DNA of 64,000 nt, taken from contig NZ_CP089312.1 of assembly GCF_021545335.1 (NCBI RefSeq), positions 620,001 through 684,000 on the forward strand, given 5' to 3'. The DNA is from Streptomyces sp. GQFP (GTDB lineage Bacteria > Actinomycetota > Actinomycetes > Streptomycetales > Streptomycetaceae). Both the position numbers and the translations under genes were made by a program. The notes under the pieces are model-generated. The model saw nothing but the letters and a program-made list of their open reading frames with translations. It was not told the DNA's origin and did no database searches. Positions 55,558-63,221 of this stretch are shown one piece after another. Within the stretch, counting starts at the first letter, position 1; the number at the start of each line of letters is the position of its first letter.

Positions 55558-56697
55558 ATGAGATTCCTGGAGCGCGAGCGCGCGGCCCTCACCAAGTTGC
55601 TGCCCGGCCTCGACGAGGGGCTGCGGGCCGTGCCGCTGATGACGCTGGAGAGCCCGCACAGTCCGGGCATCGGGCTGTTCCGGGAGTGCGGGGGCCCGGG
55701 GCTGCTCGCACCGACGGCCCTTCAGGGGCGGGGCGCCTCCGCCCTCGAAGCGGTACGGGTGCAGCGGGCGCTGGGCAGCCGTTCACCCTCGCTGGCGGTG
55801 GCGACGACCATGCACCACTTCTCGATGGCCACGCTCGTCGGACTGAGCGAGTCCAGCGGGGGTGAGGGTCTGGAGTGGATGCTCGTCCAGGGCGTCGCGA
55901 CCGACAACCGGCTGATGGCGTCCGGCTTCGCGGAGGGGCGCAGCGGCACCGGCATCCTCTCCCCCGCGATGTCCGCCACGGTGACCCCCGAGGGCGTGCG
56001 CATCACCGGAGTGAAACAGCCGTGCAGTCTGGCCCGTTCCATGGACCTGCTCACCGCGAGCGTGATGGTGCCGTGCGAGACCGGCGAGGGTGAGGAACTG
56101 GCGGTGGCGCTGGTGCCGGCGGAGACGGAGGGGCTGAGCGTCAGCGGCTTCTGGTCGAGCAGCTTCCTCGCGGGCGCCGAGAGCGACCGGGTCACGCTGG
56201 ACAACGTACTCGTGCCACCGGAACTGCTGGTGCGCACCGCGTCCCCGGCCGGGGCGCGGCTCGACGACGTACAGACAGCCGGGCTCGTCTGGTTCGAGCT
56301 GCTGATGACCGGCAGCTATCTCGGCGCCGCGAGCGCCCTGGTGGAGCGGGTGCTGCGCGCCGATCGGGTACCGGAGGCCGAACGGGTGCGGCTGCTGGTG
56401 GAGGCGGAGGGCGCGATGGCCGCCGTGGAGGGCCTGGCCCGGCGGGTGGACGAGGGCTCCCCCGACGAGTCCGCGCTCGCCGACTCGCTCTACGTCCGCT
56501 ACACCGTGCAGGACACGCTCGCCCGTATGGTCCCCCGCGCGGTGGAACTCCTCGGCGGGCTCCGCTTCATGACCTCGGACGAGGTCGGCTACCTCGCCGC
56601 CTGCACCAACGGCCTCGCCCTGCACCCACCGTCGCGGTCCCGGATGACGGGTCCGCTGTCCGCATACCTGGACGAGGCACCGCTGACGGTCGCCTGA
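55558..56697 (+). CDS. Acyl-CoA dehydrogenase-like flavoprotein
   Basis: A 379-residue member of the acyl-CoA dehydrogenase superfamily (FAD). N-terminal helical domain MRFLERERAALTKLLPGLDEGLRAVPL, a central beta domain (MASGFAEGRSGTGILSPAMSATVTPEGVRITGVKQPCSLARSMDLLTASVMV) and C-terminal helices ending with LLGGLRFMTSDEVGYLAACTNGLALHPPSR. It is slightly short and lacks an obvious catalytic Glu in the standard place, so a desaturase, an N-oxygenase or a carrier-protein-bound substrate is possible. First of a three-gene operon with a reductase and an aminotransferase, 44 bp apart and then overlapping. Confidence 0.85.
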   Translation: MRFLERERAALTKLLPGLDEGLRAVPLMTLESPHSPGIGLFRECGGPGLLAPTALQGRGASALEAVRVQRALGSRSPSLAVATTMHHFSMATLVGLSESSGGEGLEWMLVQGVATDNRLMASGFAEGRSGTGILSPAMSATVTPEGVRITGVKQPCSLARSMDLLTASVMVPCETGEGEELAVALVPAETEGLSVSGFWSSSFLAGAESDRVTLDNVLVPPELLVRTASPAGARLDDVQTAGLVWFELLMTGSYLGAASALVERVLRADRVPEAERVRLLVEAEGAMAAVEGLARRVDEGSPDESALADSLYVRYTVQDTLARMVPRAVELLGGLRFMTSDEVGYLAACTNGLALHPPSRSRMTGPLSAYLDEAPLTVA

Positions 56698-56741
56698 ACC
56701 TCTCCCACAGCACTGGCACTTCGTACGAGGGGAACTTCGCC

Positions 56742-57860
56742 ATGCCCGAATCCCGGCCCAGTGACCGACCCGGTACCCGGCCCACCGTCCTGCTCACCGG
56801 CGGCACCGGAGTCCTCGGCAGAGCCCTGATCGACGAACTGCGGCCCCACTTCCGCATCGTCTGCCTGCGTCATCGCACCCCGGTGCACGAACCCGGAGTA
56901 CGGGAGTTCCGGGCCGATCTGATGGAGCCTCAACTCGGTCTGTCCGGAGCCGAGTTCGTTCGCCTCGCCGCCGAGGTCGACCTCGTGCTGCACTCCGCCG
57001 CCGCCACCAACTGGCAGTGTGAGCCCGACCTGATCCGGCGCGCCAATCTCGACGGCACCCGTACGATGCTCGACCTCGCCGCCCTCGCCGACGCGCCCTT
57101 CTTCCACATGAGCACCGCCTTCGTCGCCAACCCGCTGGCCCCGGAGGAGCAGGAGCGTTTCCCGGGCGCCGCCGCGTATCTCGCCTCGAAGCGGGATGCC
57201 GAGCAGGCGGTACGGGAGGCGCCGGTGCCCGGGGTGATCATGCGGCCGTCGGTGGTGATGGGCGACTCGGTGACCGGCCGGATCGCCGGGATGCAGGGGC
57301 TGACGCGGGCACTGGGAGCCATCGTCAAGGGCCAGGTTCCGGTCATGCCGGGCGGGCCCGACTCGCGGATCGACATGGTGCCGCAGGATCTCGTCGCCCG
57401 TGCGGTGGGCGACCTGATGCGCGGCGGGGTCACCGGGGGCGAGTACTGGCTGACGGCCGGTTCGGAGGTGCTGCTCCAGACCGAAGTGATCGACACCTGC
57501 CTGGAGTTCGCCGAACGCTACGGGCCCCGCCCGCATCCGCCCCGGCTGATCCCGCTGGAGTCGGTGCACCGGCTGCTGCTGCCGCTGATCGAGGGACCGA
57601 CCTTCCCGGAGTCGCTGCGCCGCCGCTTCCACACGTACGCCGAACTGCTGCTGGTCTTCCAGCGCGCGCTGCCCTTCGAGTCGTCCCTCGGTACGCCGCA
57701 CTGCGGCCGTGCGGTGTCCAAGGAGGAGCTGCGCGAGGCCCTGGTGCGCAATCTGGTCGCCTGGGCCGCCCGCCCCGGCGGAATGCGCGGCCGGCAACTC
57801 ATCCAGTCGGCGAACACCTCCGCTCAAGAGGCGGTACAGGCAAGGGAGTTGGCGTCATGA
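56742..57860 (+). CDS. NAD(P)-dependent extended SDR, thioester-reductase-like
   Basis: A 372-residue extended SDR. VLLTGGTGVLGRALIDELRPHFRIVCLRHR (cofactor), LVLHSAAATNWQ, MSTAFVANP and active-site YLASKRDAEQAV (Tyr-x3-Lys), then GVIMRPSVVMGDSVTGRIAGMQGL. The pattern resembles the terminal thioester-reductase (NAD_binding_4) family that releases aldehydes from carrier proteins or CoA. Next to an aminotransferase this would give aldehyde then amine, but that is an inference. ATG 56742 has GAGGGG upstream; its stop overlaps the next start in ATGA. Confidence 0.87.
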   Translation: MPESRPSDRPGTRPTVLLTGGTGVLGRALIDELRPHFRIVCLRHRTPVHEPGVREFRADLMEPQLGLSGAEFVRLAAEVDLVLHSAAATNWQCEPDLIRRANLDGTRTMLDLAALADAPFFHMSTAFVANPLAPEEQERFPGAAAYLASKRDAEQAVREAPVPGVIMRPSVVMGDSVTGRIAGMQGLTRALGAIVKGQVPVMPGGPDSRIDMVPQDLVARAVGDLMRGGVTGGEYWLTAGSEVLLQTEVIDTCLEFAERYGPRPHPPRLIPLESVHRLLLPLIEGPTFPESLRRRFHTYAELLLVFQRALPFESSLGTPHCGRAVSKEELREALVRNLVAWAARPGGMRGRQLIQSANTSAQEAVQARELAS

Positions 57861-59173
57861 CCACCGTTCCGATCGACTCCCCGCTCCGGCCGGACACCGA
57901 CACGATGGCCGACAACCGCGCCCACATCACCCGGCTCTACCGCGAGCGTCTCTCCTCCGGCCGTGCCGTCATGGGCACGGTGCTCGGCGGCATGCTGGAG
58001 ACGGCGTCCGACGGGGCGTGGATCTTCACCGACGACGGCCGCCGCTACCTCGACTTCGGCGGGTACGGGGTCTTCATCCTGGGCCACCGGCACCCCGCCG
58101 TCACGGCGGCCGTGCACTGCCAGGTGGACGCCCATCCCCTGGCCTCCCGGGTCTTCCTGGAGCCGGTCGCGGCCCGCGCCGCCGAGGCGCTCACCGCGCA
58201 CACCCCGGCCGGCCTCGACCGCGTCCACTTCGTCAACTCCGGTGCGGAGGCGACCGAGGCGGGCCTGAAGCTGGCGCGTGTCCATGGACACACCGTGCTG
58301 GTCAGCACGTCCGGCGGCTACCACGGCAAGACCCTGGGCGCGCTCTCCGCCACCGCCAACGCCAAGTACCAGGAGCCGTTCCGCCCGCTGCTCCCGGACA
58401 CGGAGGTCGTCCCGTACGGCGACCCGGGCGCTCTGGCGGCCGTACTCGGCGTGCTCGGCGAACGGGCCTGTGTGATCGTCGAGCCGGTGCAGGGCGAGGG
58501 CGGGGTACGGATTCCGCCGCCGGGATATCTGGCGGAGGTGAGCCGGCTGTGCCGGGCGTACGGCGCCTTCCTGATCGTCGACGAGATCCAGACGGGGCTG
58601 GGACGGCTGGGCTCGTGGTGGGGGCTGGACGGGGAGGGGCAGGAGGGCGTCGAGGGCGCCGGGGAGGTCGTGCCGGACGTCCTGCTCGTCGGGAAAGGGC
58701 TGAGCGGCGGCGTGGTGCCCGTGGCGGCGATGGTCGCGACGGAAGCGGCGTACGGGCCGTTCTCCCGCGACCCCTACCTCCACACCTCCACCTTCGCCGC
58801 GTCGCCGATCGCCTGTGCGGCGGCGCGCGCCGCGGTCGAGGCGCTGGACAGGGAGGACGTCGTCGCCCGCGCCCGCGGGCTCGGCGAGCGTCTGCTCGGG
58901 GGCGTACAGGCGGTCTGCGCGCCGTACTTCGGCGGGCTGGTCCAAGAGGTGCGCGGGCGGGGGCTGTTGATCGGCCTGGAGTTCACCAAGGAGCGGGCCG
59001 TCGGCGAGCTGATCCTCGAACTGGTCGGCCGGGGCATCCTCGTGAACCACTCCCTCAACGCCTCCCGAGTGCTGCGCCTGACCCCGCCCGCGATCGTCGG
59101 CGACGAAGAGGTGCGGCTCTTCCTGACGAGCCTGGCGGAGTCGCTGCACGACGTGGCGCGGCGGATGGGCTAG
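57857..59173 (+). CDS. Class-III PLP-dependent aminotransferase
   Basis: A 438-residue fold-type I aminotransferase. RRYLDFGGYGVFILGHRHPAVTAAV, HFVNSGAEATEAGLKLARVHGH, GYHGKTLGALS (cofactor phosphate), FLIVDEIQTGLGRLGSWW (PLP Asp) and the Schiff-base lysine in VLLVGKGLSGGVVPVAA are present. It resembles acetylornithine/GABA and 4-amino-type transaminases that act on terminal amines or aldehydes. ATG 57857 overlaps the reductase stop. Downstream is a MITE-like palindrome whose left end starts at the gene's stop codon. Confidence 0.92.
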   Translation: MTTVPIDSPLRPDTDTMADNRAHITRLYRERLSSGRAVMGTVLGGMLETASDGAWIFTDDGRRYLDFGGYGVFILGHRHPAVTAAVHCQVDAHPLASRVFLEPVAARAAEALTAHTPAGLDRVHFVNSGAEATEAGLKLARVHGHTVLVSTSGGYHGKTLGALSATANAKYQEPFRPLLPDTEVVPYGDPGALAAVLGVLGERACVIVEPVQGEGGVRIPPPGYLAEVSRLCRAYGAFLIVDEIQTGLGRLGSWWGLDGEGQEGVEGAGEVVPDVLLVGKGLSGGVVPVAAMVATEAAYGPFSRDPYLHTSTFAASPIACAAARAAVEALDREDVVARARGLGERLLGGVQAVCAPYFGGLVQEVRGRGLLIGLEFTKERAVGELILELVGRGILVNHSLNASRVLRLTPPAIVGDEEVRLFLTSLAESLHDVARRMG

Positions 59174-59336
59174 GCCGTGTCCGCGAAGTCCCGTCGTCCG
59201 CCCGGAGGGCGGGCCCGGCGGAGTCCCTCGTACTGGTTGTACGTGGGGCTTCGCCCGGTGCGGCGAGTGGGGGTCCCCCTCTGGGGGAGCAGCGTGCCAG
59301 GCGTCGCCGGGCAGGCGGGACTCTGCGGACACGACC
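59173..59336. mobile_element. MITE-like imperfect palindrome
   Basis: About 164 bp with terminal inverted repeats GGCCGTGTCCGCGAAGTCCCG (59173-59193, printed here only for its first 20 bases plus one) and its complement at 59316-59336, 18 of 21 matching. No intact transposase is inside. It carries the internal palindrome GGGGGTCCCCCTCTGGGGGA. Confidence 0.55.
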
Positions 59337-59451
59337 TGCGGCCTGTCCGGCGGATCAGATCGCAGTGAATCAATCGCAGTGAATCAACGGCGCCGCATCA
59401 TCGCCGGTGAGCGGGGGCGATGGGGGTCCCCCCTCTGGGGGAGGGCGTGCC
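59267..59451. repeat. Two copies of a G/C palindrome plus a tandem 14-mer
   Basis: TGGGGGTCCCCCTCTGGGGG occurs near 59268 and again, slightly altered, at 59421, each followed by GCGTGCCAG. Between them ATCGCAGTGAATCA is repeated head to tail (59359-59372, 59373-59386). The 59174-59502 stretch holds no convincing gene. Confidence 0.6.
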
Positions 59452-59502
59452 AGACCCCGTGTCTGCGGCATGCTCCGCCGGACAGGCCCCAAGGCCGGCG
59501 CG

Positions 59503-61062
59503 TCAGTGGGGCGGGCGGCGGCGGTCGAAGAGGAGGGCGGCGGCGCCGAGCGCCAGCAGGCCCCTCGACGGCGTCCAGGGCCGCTGCCCGCCCATGCCTG
59601 CTGGAGTGTGGGGTTCGTGGAGCTGGAGGGCGAACTGCCGGCCCGCCGCGTCGGAGAGGAGGCTGCGCAGTTGCTCGGGCGCGGACACGGCGAAGGACAG
59701 GAAGTCCATCGTGTTGCGGGCCGCCTGGTCGAGGGAGAAGTACTCGCGCAGCAGGGCCATGACGATCCCCCGTGCCTCCGCCCGGAAGACCTCCGCGAGG
59801 GCGATGTCCGGTGCGAGGCAGCGCACCGAACCCTCCAGGTTGGCGAAGGACTTGCCCAGCAGGGAGATGGCGGGCGCCGAGCCGATGCCCCGCTTGGTCG
59901 CCTTCTCCAGCACGGTCGTCAGGGACACCCCGAAGTTGATGTCCTCCAGGGAGGCGGTGGCGACCTTGGGCACGAGCGCGGCCATGTCGGCGGCGAACGC
60001 GGGCAGGTTGGACCACGGGGTGACGCGCCCCATGTCCGCCCAGGCCCAGGCGAGTCCGTGGCCGTCGTTCTGGGCCAACGCCATGAGGAGGGGCAGGAGT
60101 TGCAGGCTCGTCCGCCGGTCGAGGCGGCCGATCATGCCCCAGTCGATGAGCGTGGCCGGGCCGCCGGGCAGCGCGAAGACGTTGCCCGCGTGCGGGTCGG
60201 CGTGGAACATGCGGTCGACGAAGTAGCCGCGGTACATGAAGCGCAGCAGGTCCTTGCCGATGTCCGTGCGCTCACGGTCGCTGAACTCGCCGCGGTCCAG
60301 GTGCCGTACGGAGGAACCGGGCGCGAGGGACTGGACCAGCACCTTGGGGGTGGCGTGGATGACCCGGGGCACGGCGAGGGTCGGATAGCGGCGGATGTGT
60401 TCGCGGGCCTCGTCCATGTTGCGGGCCTCGCCGGTGAAGTCGAGTTCCGGTTCCATGGCGTCGAAGATCGAGCCGAGCATCGCCTCCATGTCGATGACCT
60501 CGTTGAAGCGGGGCGCGGTGCGGGCGACGATCCTGGACGCCCTGCGCATCAGGGCCATGTCCGCGCGGACCGCGTCCCGGATACCGGGCCGCTGCACCTT
60601 CACCACCGCCGGGCGACCGCCAGGCAGGGTGACCCGGTACACCTGGGCGAGGGAGGCCGCGCCGAGCGGTCGTACGGTGTCGATGTCGTCGAAACGGCGC
60701 TTCCAGTCCGGTCCGAGCTGGTCCCGCAGGACGGGTTCGAAGACGGCGAAGGGCTGGACGTCGACCTGGTCGTGCAGGTTCTGCAGCTCGGCGATCATCG
60801 AGGCTGGCACCATGTCGGGGCGCGTGGAGAGGATCTGCCCGAGCTTCACGTAGAAGGGGCCGAGGCTTTCGAGGGCGTGCCGTACGGCTCTGGCGCGCCG
60901 AGTGCCGTCGCCGCTCTCCCCGTCGTCCTCGGTGGCCTCTCCGTCGGTTCCGCGCCGGGTGCGGCGCCGGTCCCGGGCCAGTCGGCCGGCCTCTTCGGCC
61001 GCGAGTCCTCCCAGTACCTTCACCACCAGCCGGAGCCGGTTGCCGAGCAGGGCACTGCCCAT
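59503..61062 (-). CDS. UbiB/ABC1/AarF-family atypical kinase
   Basis: A 519-residue protein-kinase-like ATPase. The N-terminal KxGQ motif is FYVKLGQILSTRPDMVP, the Ala-rich nucleotide loop PLGAASLAQVYR, the ATP lysine VVKVQRPG, the catalytic loop MFHADPHAGNVF and the metal-binding LIDWG. UbiB-type proteins help lipid or quinone metabolism rather than phosphorylating proteins. A C-terminal hydrophobic segment (SRGLLALGAAALLF) may anchor it, as in UbiB/COQ8. It follows the NPLAAL protein gene after a terminator hairpin. Confidence 0.92.
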   Translation of the reverse strand: MGSALLGNRLRLVVKVLGGLAAEEAGRLARDRRRTRRGTDGEATEDDGESGDGTRRARAVRHALESLGPFYVKLGQILSTRPDMVPASMIAELQNLHDQVDVQPFAVFEPVLRDQLGPDWKRRFDDIDTVRPLGAASLAQVYRVTLPGGRPAVVKVQRPGIRDAVRADMALMRRASRIVARTAPRFNEVIDMEAMLGSIFDAMEPELDFTGEARNMDEAREHIRRYPTLAVPRVIHATPKVLVQSLAPGSSVRHLDRGEFSDRERTDIGKDLLRFMYRGYFVDRMFHADPHAGNVFALPGGPATLIDWGMIGRLDRRTSLQLLPLLMALAQNDGHGLAWAWADMGRVTPWSNLPAFAADMAALVPKVATASLEDINFGVSLTTVLEKATKRGIGSAPAISLLGKSFANLEGSVRCLAPDIALAEVFRAEARGIVMALLREYFSLDQAARNTMDFLSFAVSAPEQLRSLLSDAAGRQFALQLHEPHTPAGMGGQRPWTPSRGLLALGAAALLFDRRRPPH

Positions 61063-61100
61063 GTGTCACGACCTTCTGTGTGTGCTGCGTTTCCTGAGAC

Positions 61101-61130
61101 CGGCGGGGCGGGTCCGGCCCCGCCCCGCCG
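61101..61130 (-). terminator. GC-rich hairpin terminator after the NPLAAL protein gene
   Basis: A perfect 12-bp stem CGGCGGGGCGGG (61101-61112) with CCCGCCCCGCCG (61119-61130), 14 bp after the stop. Confidence 0.7.
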
Positions 61131-61144
61131 TCACGCGCCCTGCG

Positions 61145-61807
61145 TCAGCCGCTCTTGCGTGCCGCCGGTGTCCGGCCGCCACCGCCCGTCACCGCTCCGG
61201 CGACTCCCTGCACGCTCTCCAGTACGCCGACCAGGTTGGCGACCAGTTCGGAGAGCTGGGCGATCTGCCGTGGCAGTGCCGCCAGCCCCTCCGCCATGTC
61301 CGCCGCTCCCGACACGGCCGACGCGGCCCCGCCCGCCACCTGTCCGAGCGCGGCCAGCGGATTCGCTCCCCCGCCGCCGAGCGCGGCCAGTGGGTTGGCC
61401 GCGCCCGCCATGCCGCCCAGTGCGGCGAGGGGATTCGCTCCCCCGGCCGCGAGTGCGGCGAGGGGGTTCGGAGCCGCGCCGGTGAGGGCGGCCAAGGGGT
61501 TGGGTGCCCCGCTCGTCAGTGCGGCGAGCGGGTTGGCGGCGCCGACTCCGGCGGCGGCGTTGGCCGCGTTCGCCAGGGCCGCGACCGGGTTGGCCACTCC
61601 GCCGAGTGCCGAGAGCGCGCTGACGGTGCGCAGCACATCCCCGGGCAATGCGTTCAGCGCCTGGTAAGGATTCGCCGCGGTGAGCCAGTCCACGGCATGG
61701 GAGTCGTCGCTCCTTCGGTCGAGAATGTCATCGAAGGCCTTCTTCGTACTGTCGGCGATATCGCCGATGAAGTCCTTGATCGTATCCTGAGTATTGTTCC
61801 TGCCCAC
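61145..61807 (-). CDS. Tandem NPLAAL-repeat protein (220 residues)
   Basis: Not a recognised family. After a hydrophilic helical start (VGRNNTQDTIKDFIGDIADS, TKKAFDDIL) comes a block at 72-155 of seven 10-13-residue repeats with the core (A/P)NPLAAL followed by small residues. It ends in a helical tail (MAEGLAALPRQIAQLSELVANLVGVLESVQ). The sequence is almost only Ala, Gly, Leu, Asn and Pro, like assembly, granule-coating or surface proteins. No signal peptide or membrane helix is clear. GTG 61807 has GGGAAGG 8 nt upstream. It follows an ECF sigma gene by 91 bp on the same strand. Confidence 0.8.
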   Translation of the reverse strand: MGRNNTQDTIKDFIGDIADSTKKAFDDILDRRSDDSHAVDWLTAANPYQALNALPGDVLRTVSALSALGGVANPVAALANAANAAAGVGAANPLAALTSGAPNPLAALTGAAPNPLAALAAGGANPLAALGGMAGAANPLAALGGGGANPLAALGQVAGGAASAVSGAADMAEGLAALPRQIAQLSELVANLVGVLESVQGVAGAVTGGGGRTPAARKSG

Positions 61808-61898
61808 TGAAACTGCCTTCCCTGTCGACTCAACTCCCGTAATCCGGAAGTCGTTCACAAGAGGCCGGACATGAACCGAGAATGAATTCGGCCGTCCG

Positions 61899-62426
61899 TT
61901 ACCTGGGATGTGCGGCGACCCCGTCCAGCGTCTGGGCACACACGAGCCTCAGCCGTGCCCGTCCCCGCGTGAACGCACCCTCGGCCGCCTTCAGCGAGAT
62001 CTGGTGCATACGGGCGAACTCCATCGTGGAGATACCGTCGGCGCGGGCCAGCATGACCTGGCGCTCACGGCCCCGCAGCTGCTGGACCTGGCGCAGCAGC
62101 CAGCGTCCGAAGTCCTCGTCGCACACGTCCTCGTCCGGCAGCTCGGGCCTGCTGACGTGCGCGGTACGGCCCGCCAGCCGCCGTCTGCGCTCCAGTTCAC
62201 GGTAGTGGTCGACGCACAGCCGCAGCGCGACCGAGGTCAGAAAGGGTCCGATCCGCTCCGGGTCCAGATTGTCGTGGGCCGCCGCCCGCAGCATTACCTC
62301 CTGGACGCAGTCCTCCGCGTCCTGGGCGGTCGGGAGCCGCCGGCGGACCAGCCGCATCAGCCGTTCCCGATGGCCGACGATCTCTTCCCAGATCACTAAC
62401 TCATCCGCGCGGTCTTCCGAATTCAT
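61899..62426 (-). CDS. ECF-type RNA polymerase sigma factor
   Basis: A 175-residue sigma factor. Region 2: EEIVGHRERLMRLVRRRLPTAQDAEDCVQEVMLRAAAHDNLDPERIGPFLTSVALRLCVDHYRE. Region 4: QLRGRERQVMLARADGISTMEFARMHQISLKAAEGAFTRGRARLRLV. ATG 62426 (MNSEDRADELVIWEEIV) matches the family start; an ATG at 62549 would add a 41-residue basic extension and cannot be excluded. No anti-sigma gene is adjacent. The next gene on the strand encodes the NPLAAL-repeat protein, a possible target. Confidence 0.88.
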   Translation of the reverse strand: MNSEDRADELVIWEEIVGHRERLMRLVRRRLPTAQDAEDCVQEVMLRAAAHDNLDPERIGPFLTSVALRLCVDHYRELERRRRLAGRTAHVSRPELPDEDVCDEDFGRWLLRQVQQLRGRERQVMLARADGISTMEFARMHQISLKAAEGAFTRGRARLRLVCAQTLDGVAAHPR

Positions 62427-62684
62427 GCAGTACACGGCCCCGAAATGTTCCTGTTTCCCGACTCGACGGGAAAGGACTGTCCGGGTCAACTCACGGACAA
62501 ACCGAGCCGATTGCGCACCACTCGTCCGAATGGAAAAGGAACGAACCATCCCCGGCGCACGACGCGTCGTGCTATAAAAATCCTCACTGCTGCCGGGTCG
62601 ATCAATTCGCGCAGAAACGTCACATCAACCCTGGAGTGAATCAATCACCCTGTGCAGCATACCCATATCAGCCACTGAGGAACT

Positions 62685-63164
62685 TTATTCGCCAATACCG
62701 GCCGACCTGCTTTTACCCCCGGCGGCCTGTTTGATGGCCTCGCGGATCCGGCAGTACGTGCCGCAGCGGCAGACGTTCTCGATCCCGTCGATGTCCGCGT
62801 CCGTCGGTTCCGACGTCCGCTGGAGGAGTGCCGCCGCGGCCATGATCTGCCCCGGCTGGCAGAAGCCGCACTGCGCCACGTCCTGGTCGAGCCAGGCCTG
62901 TTGGACGGGGTGCAGGGTGTCGCCGTCGGCCAGTCCCTCGATGGTGGTGACCCTACGGTCGGCGCAGTCTGCGACGGGCACGACACAGGGCTGGATCTCC
63001 GCGCCGTCGAGGTGGCTGGTGCAGGCGCGGCAGACCCCCACCCCGCAGCCGTACTTGGGGCCGGTCACATGCAGCAGGTCGCGCAGCACCCACAGCAGCG
63101 GCATGTCGGCCGGGGCCTCGACGGTGACCGGCTTGCCGTTGAGGACGAAGGTGTAGCGGGGCAT
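62685..63164 (-). CDS. Two-[2Fe-2S] small subunit of a molybdenum hydroxylase (IorA/CoxS type)
   Basis: A 159-residue electron-transfer subunit. A plant-ferredoxin-like cluster uses KYGCGVGVCRACTSHLDG...C, and a second four-cysteine cluster uses CGFCQPGQIMAAAALL and VCRCGTYCRIREAI. This is the isoquinoline 1-oxidoreductase alpha/xanthine dehydrogenase small-subunit layout. It lies just downstream of the large subunit gene on the same strand (57 bp), with which it forms the enzyme. ATG 63164. Confidence 0.93.
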   Translation of the reverse strand: MPRYTFVLNGKPVTVEAPADMPLLWVLRDLLHVTGPKYGCGVGVCRACTSHLDGAEIQPCVVPVADCADRRVTTIEGLADGDTLHPVQQAWLDQDVAQCGFCQPGQIMAAAALLQRTSEPTDADIDGIENVCRCGTYCRIREAIKQAAGGKSRSAGIGE

Positions 63165-63221
63165 CAGTACCTCTCGGGGGCGGAGTAGGAGCCGGAGTCG
63201 ACGGTCGGTCAGAAGGTTCGG

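Noticed and set aside
59177..59373. Small open frames on both strands in the 59.2-59.4 kb repeat
   Set aside because: They fall wholly within the palindromic element and encode no recognised protein.
61360..61600. Regularly spaced DNA repeats resembling a CRISPR array
   Set aside because: The repeats are short, imperfect, codon-phased and encode NPLAAL; there are no spacers or cas genes.
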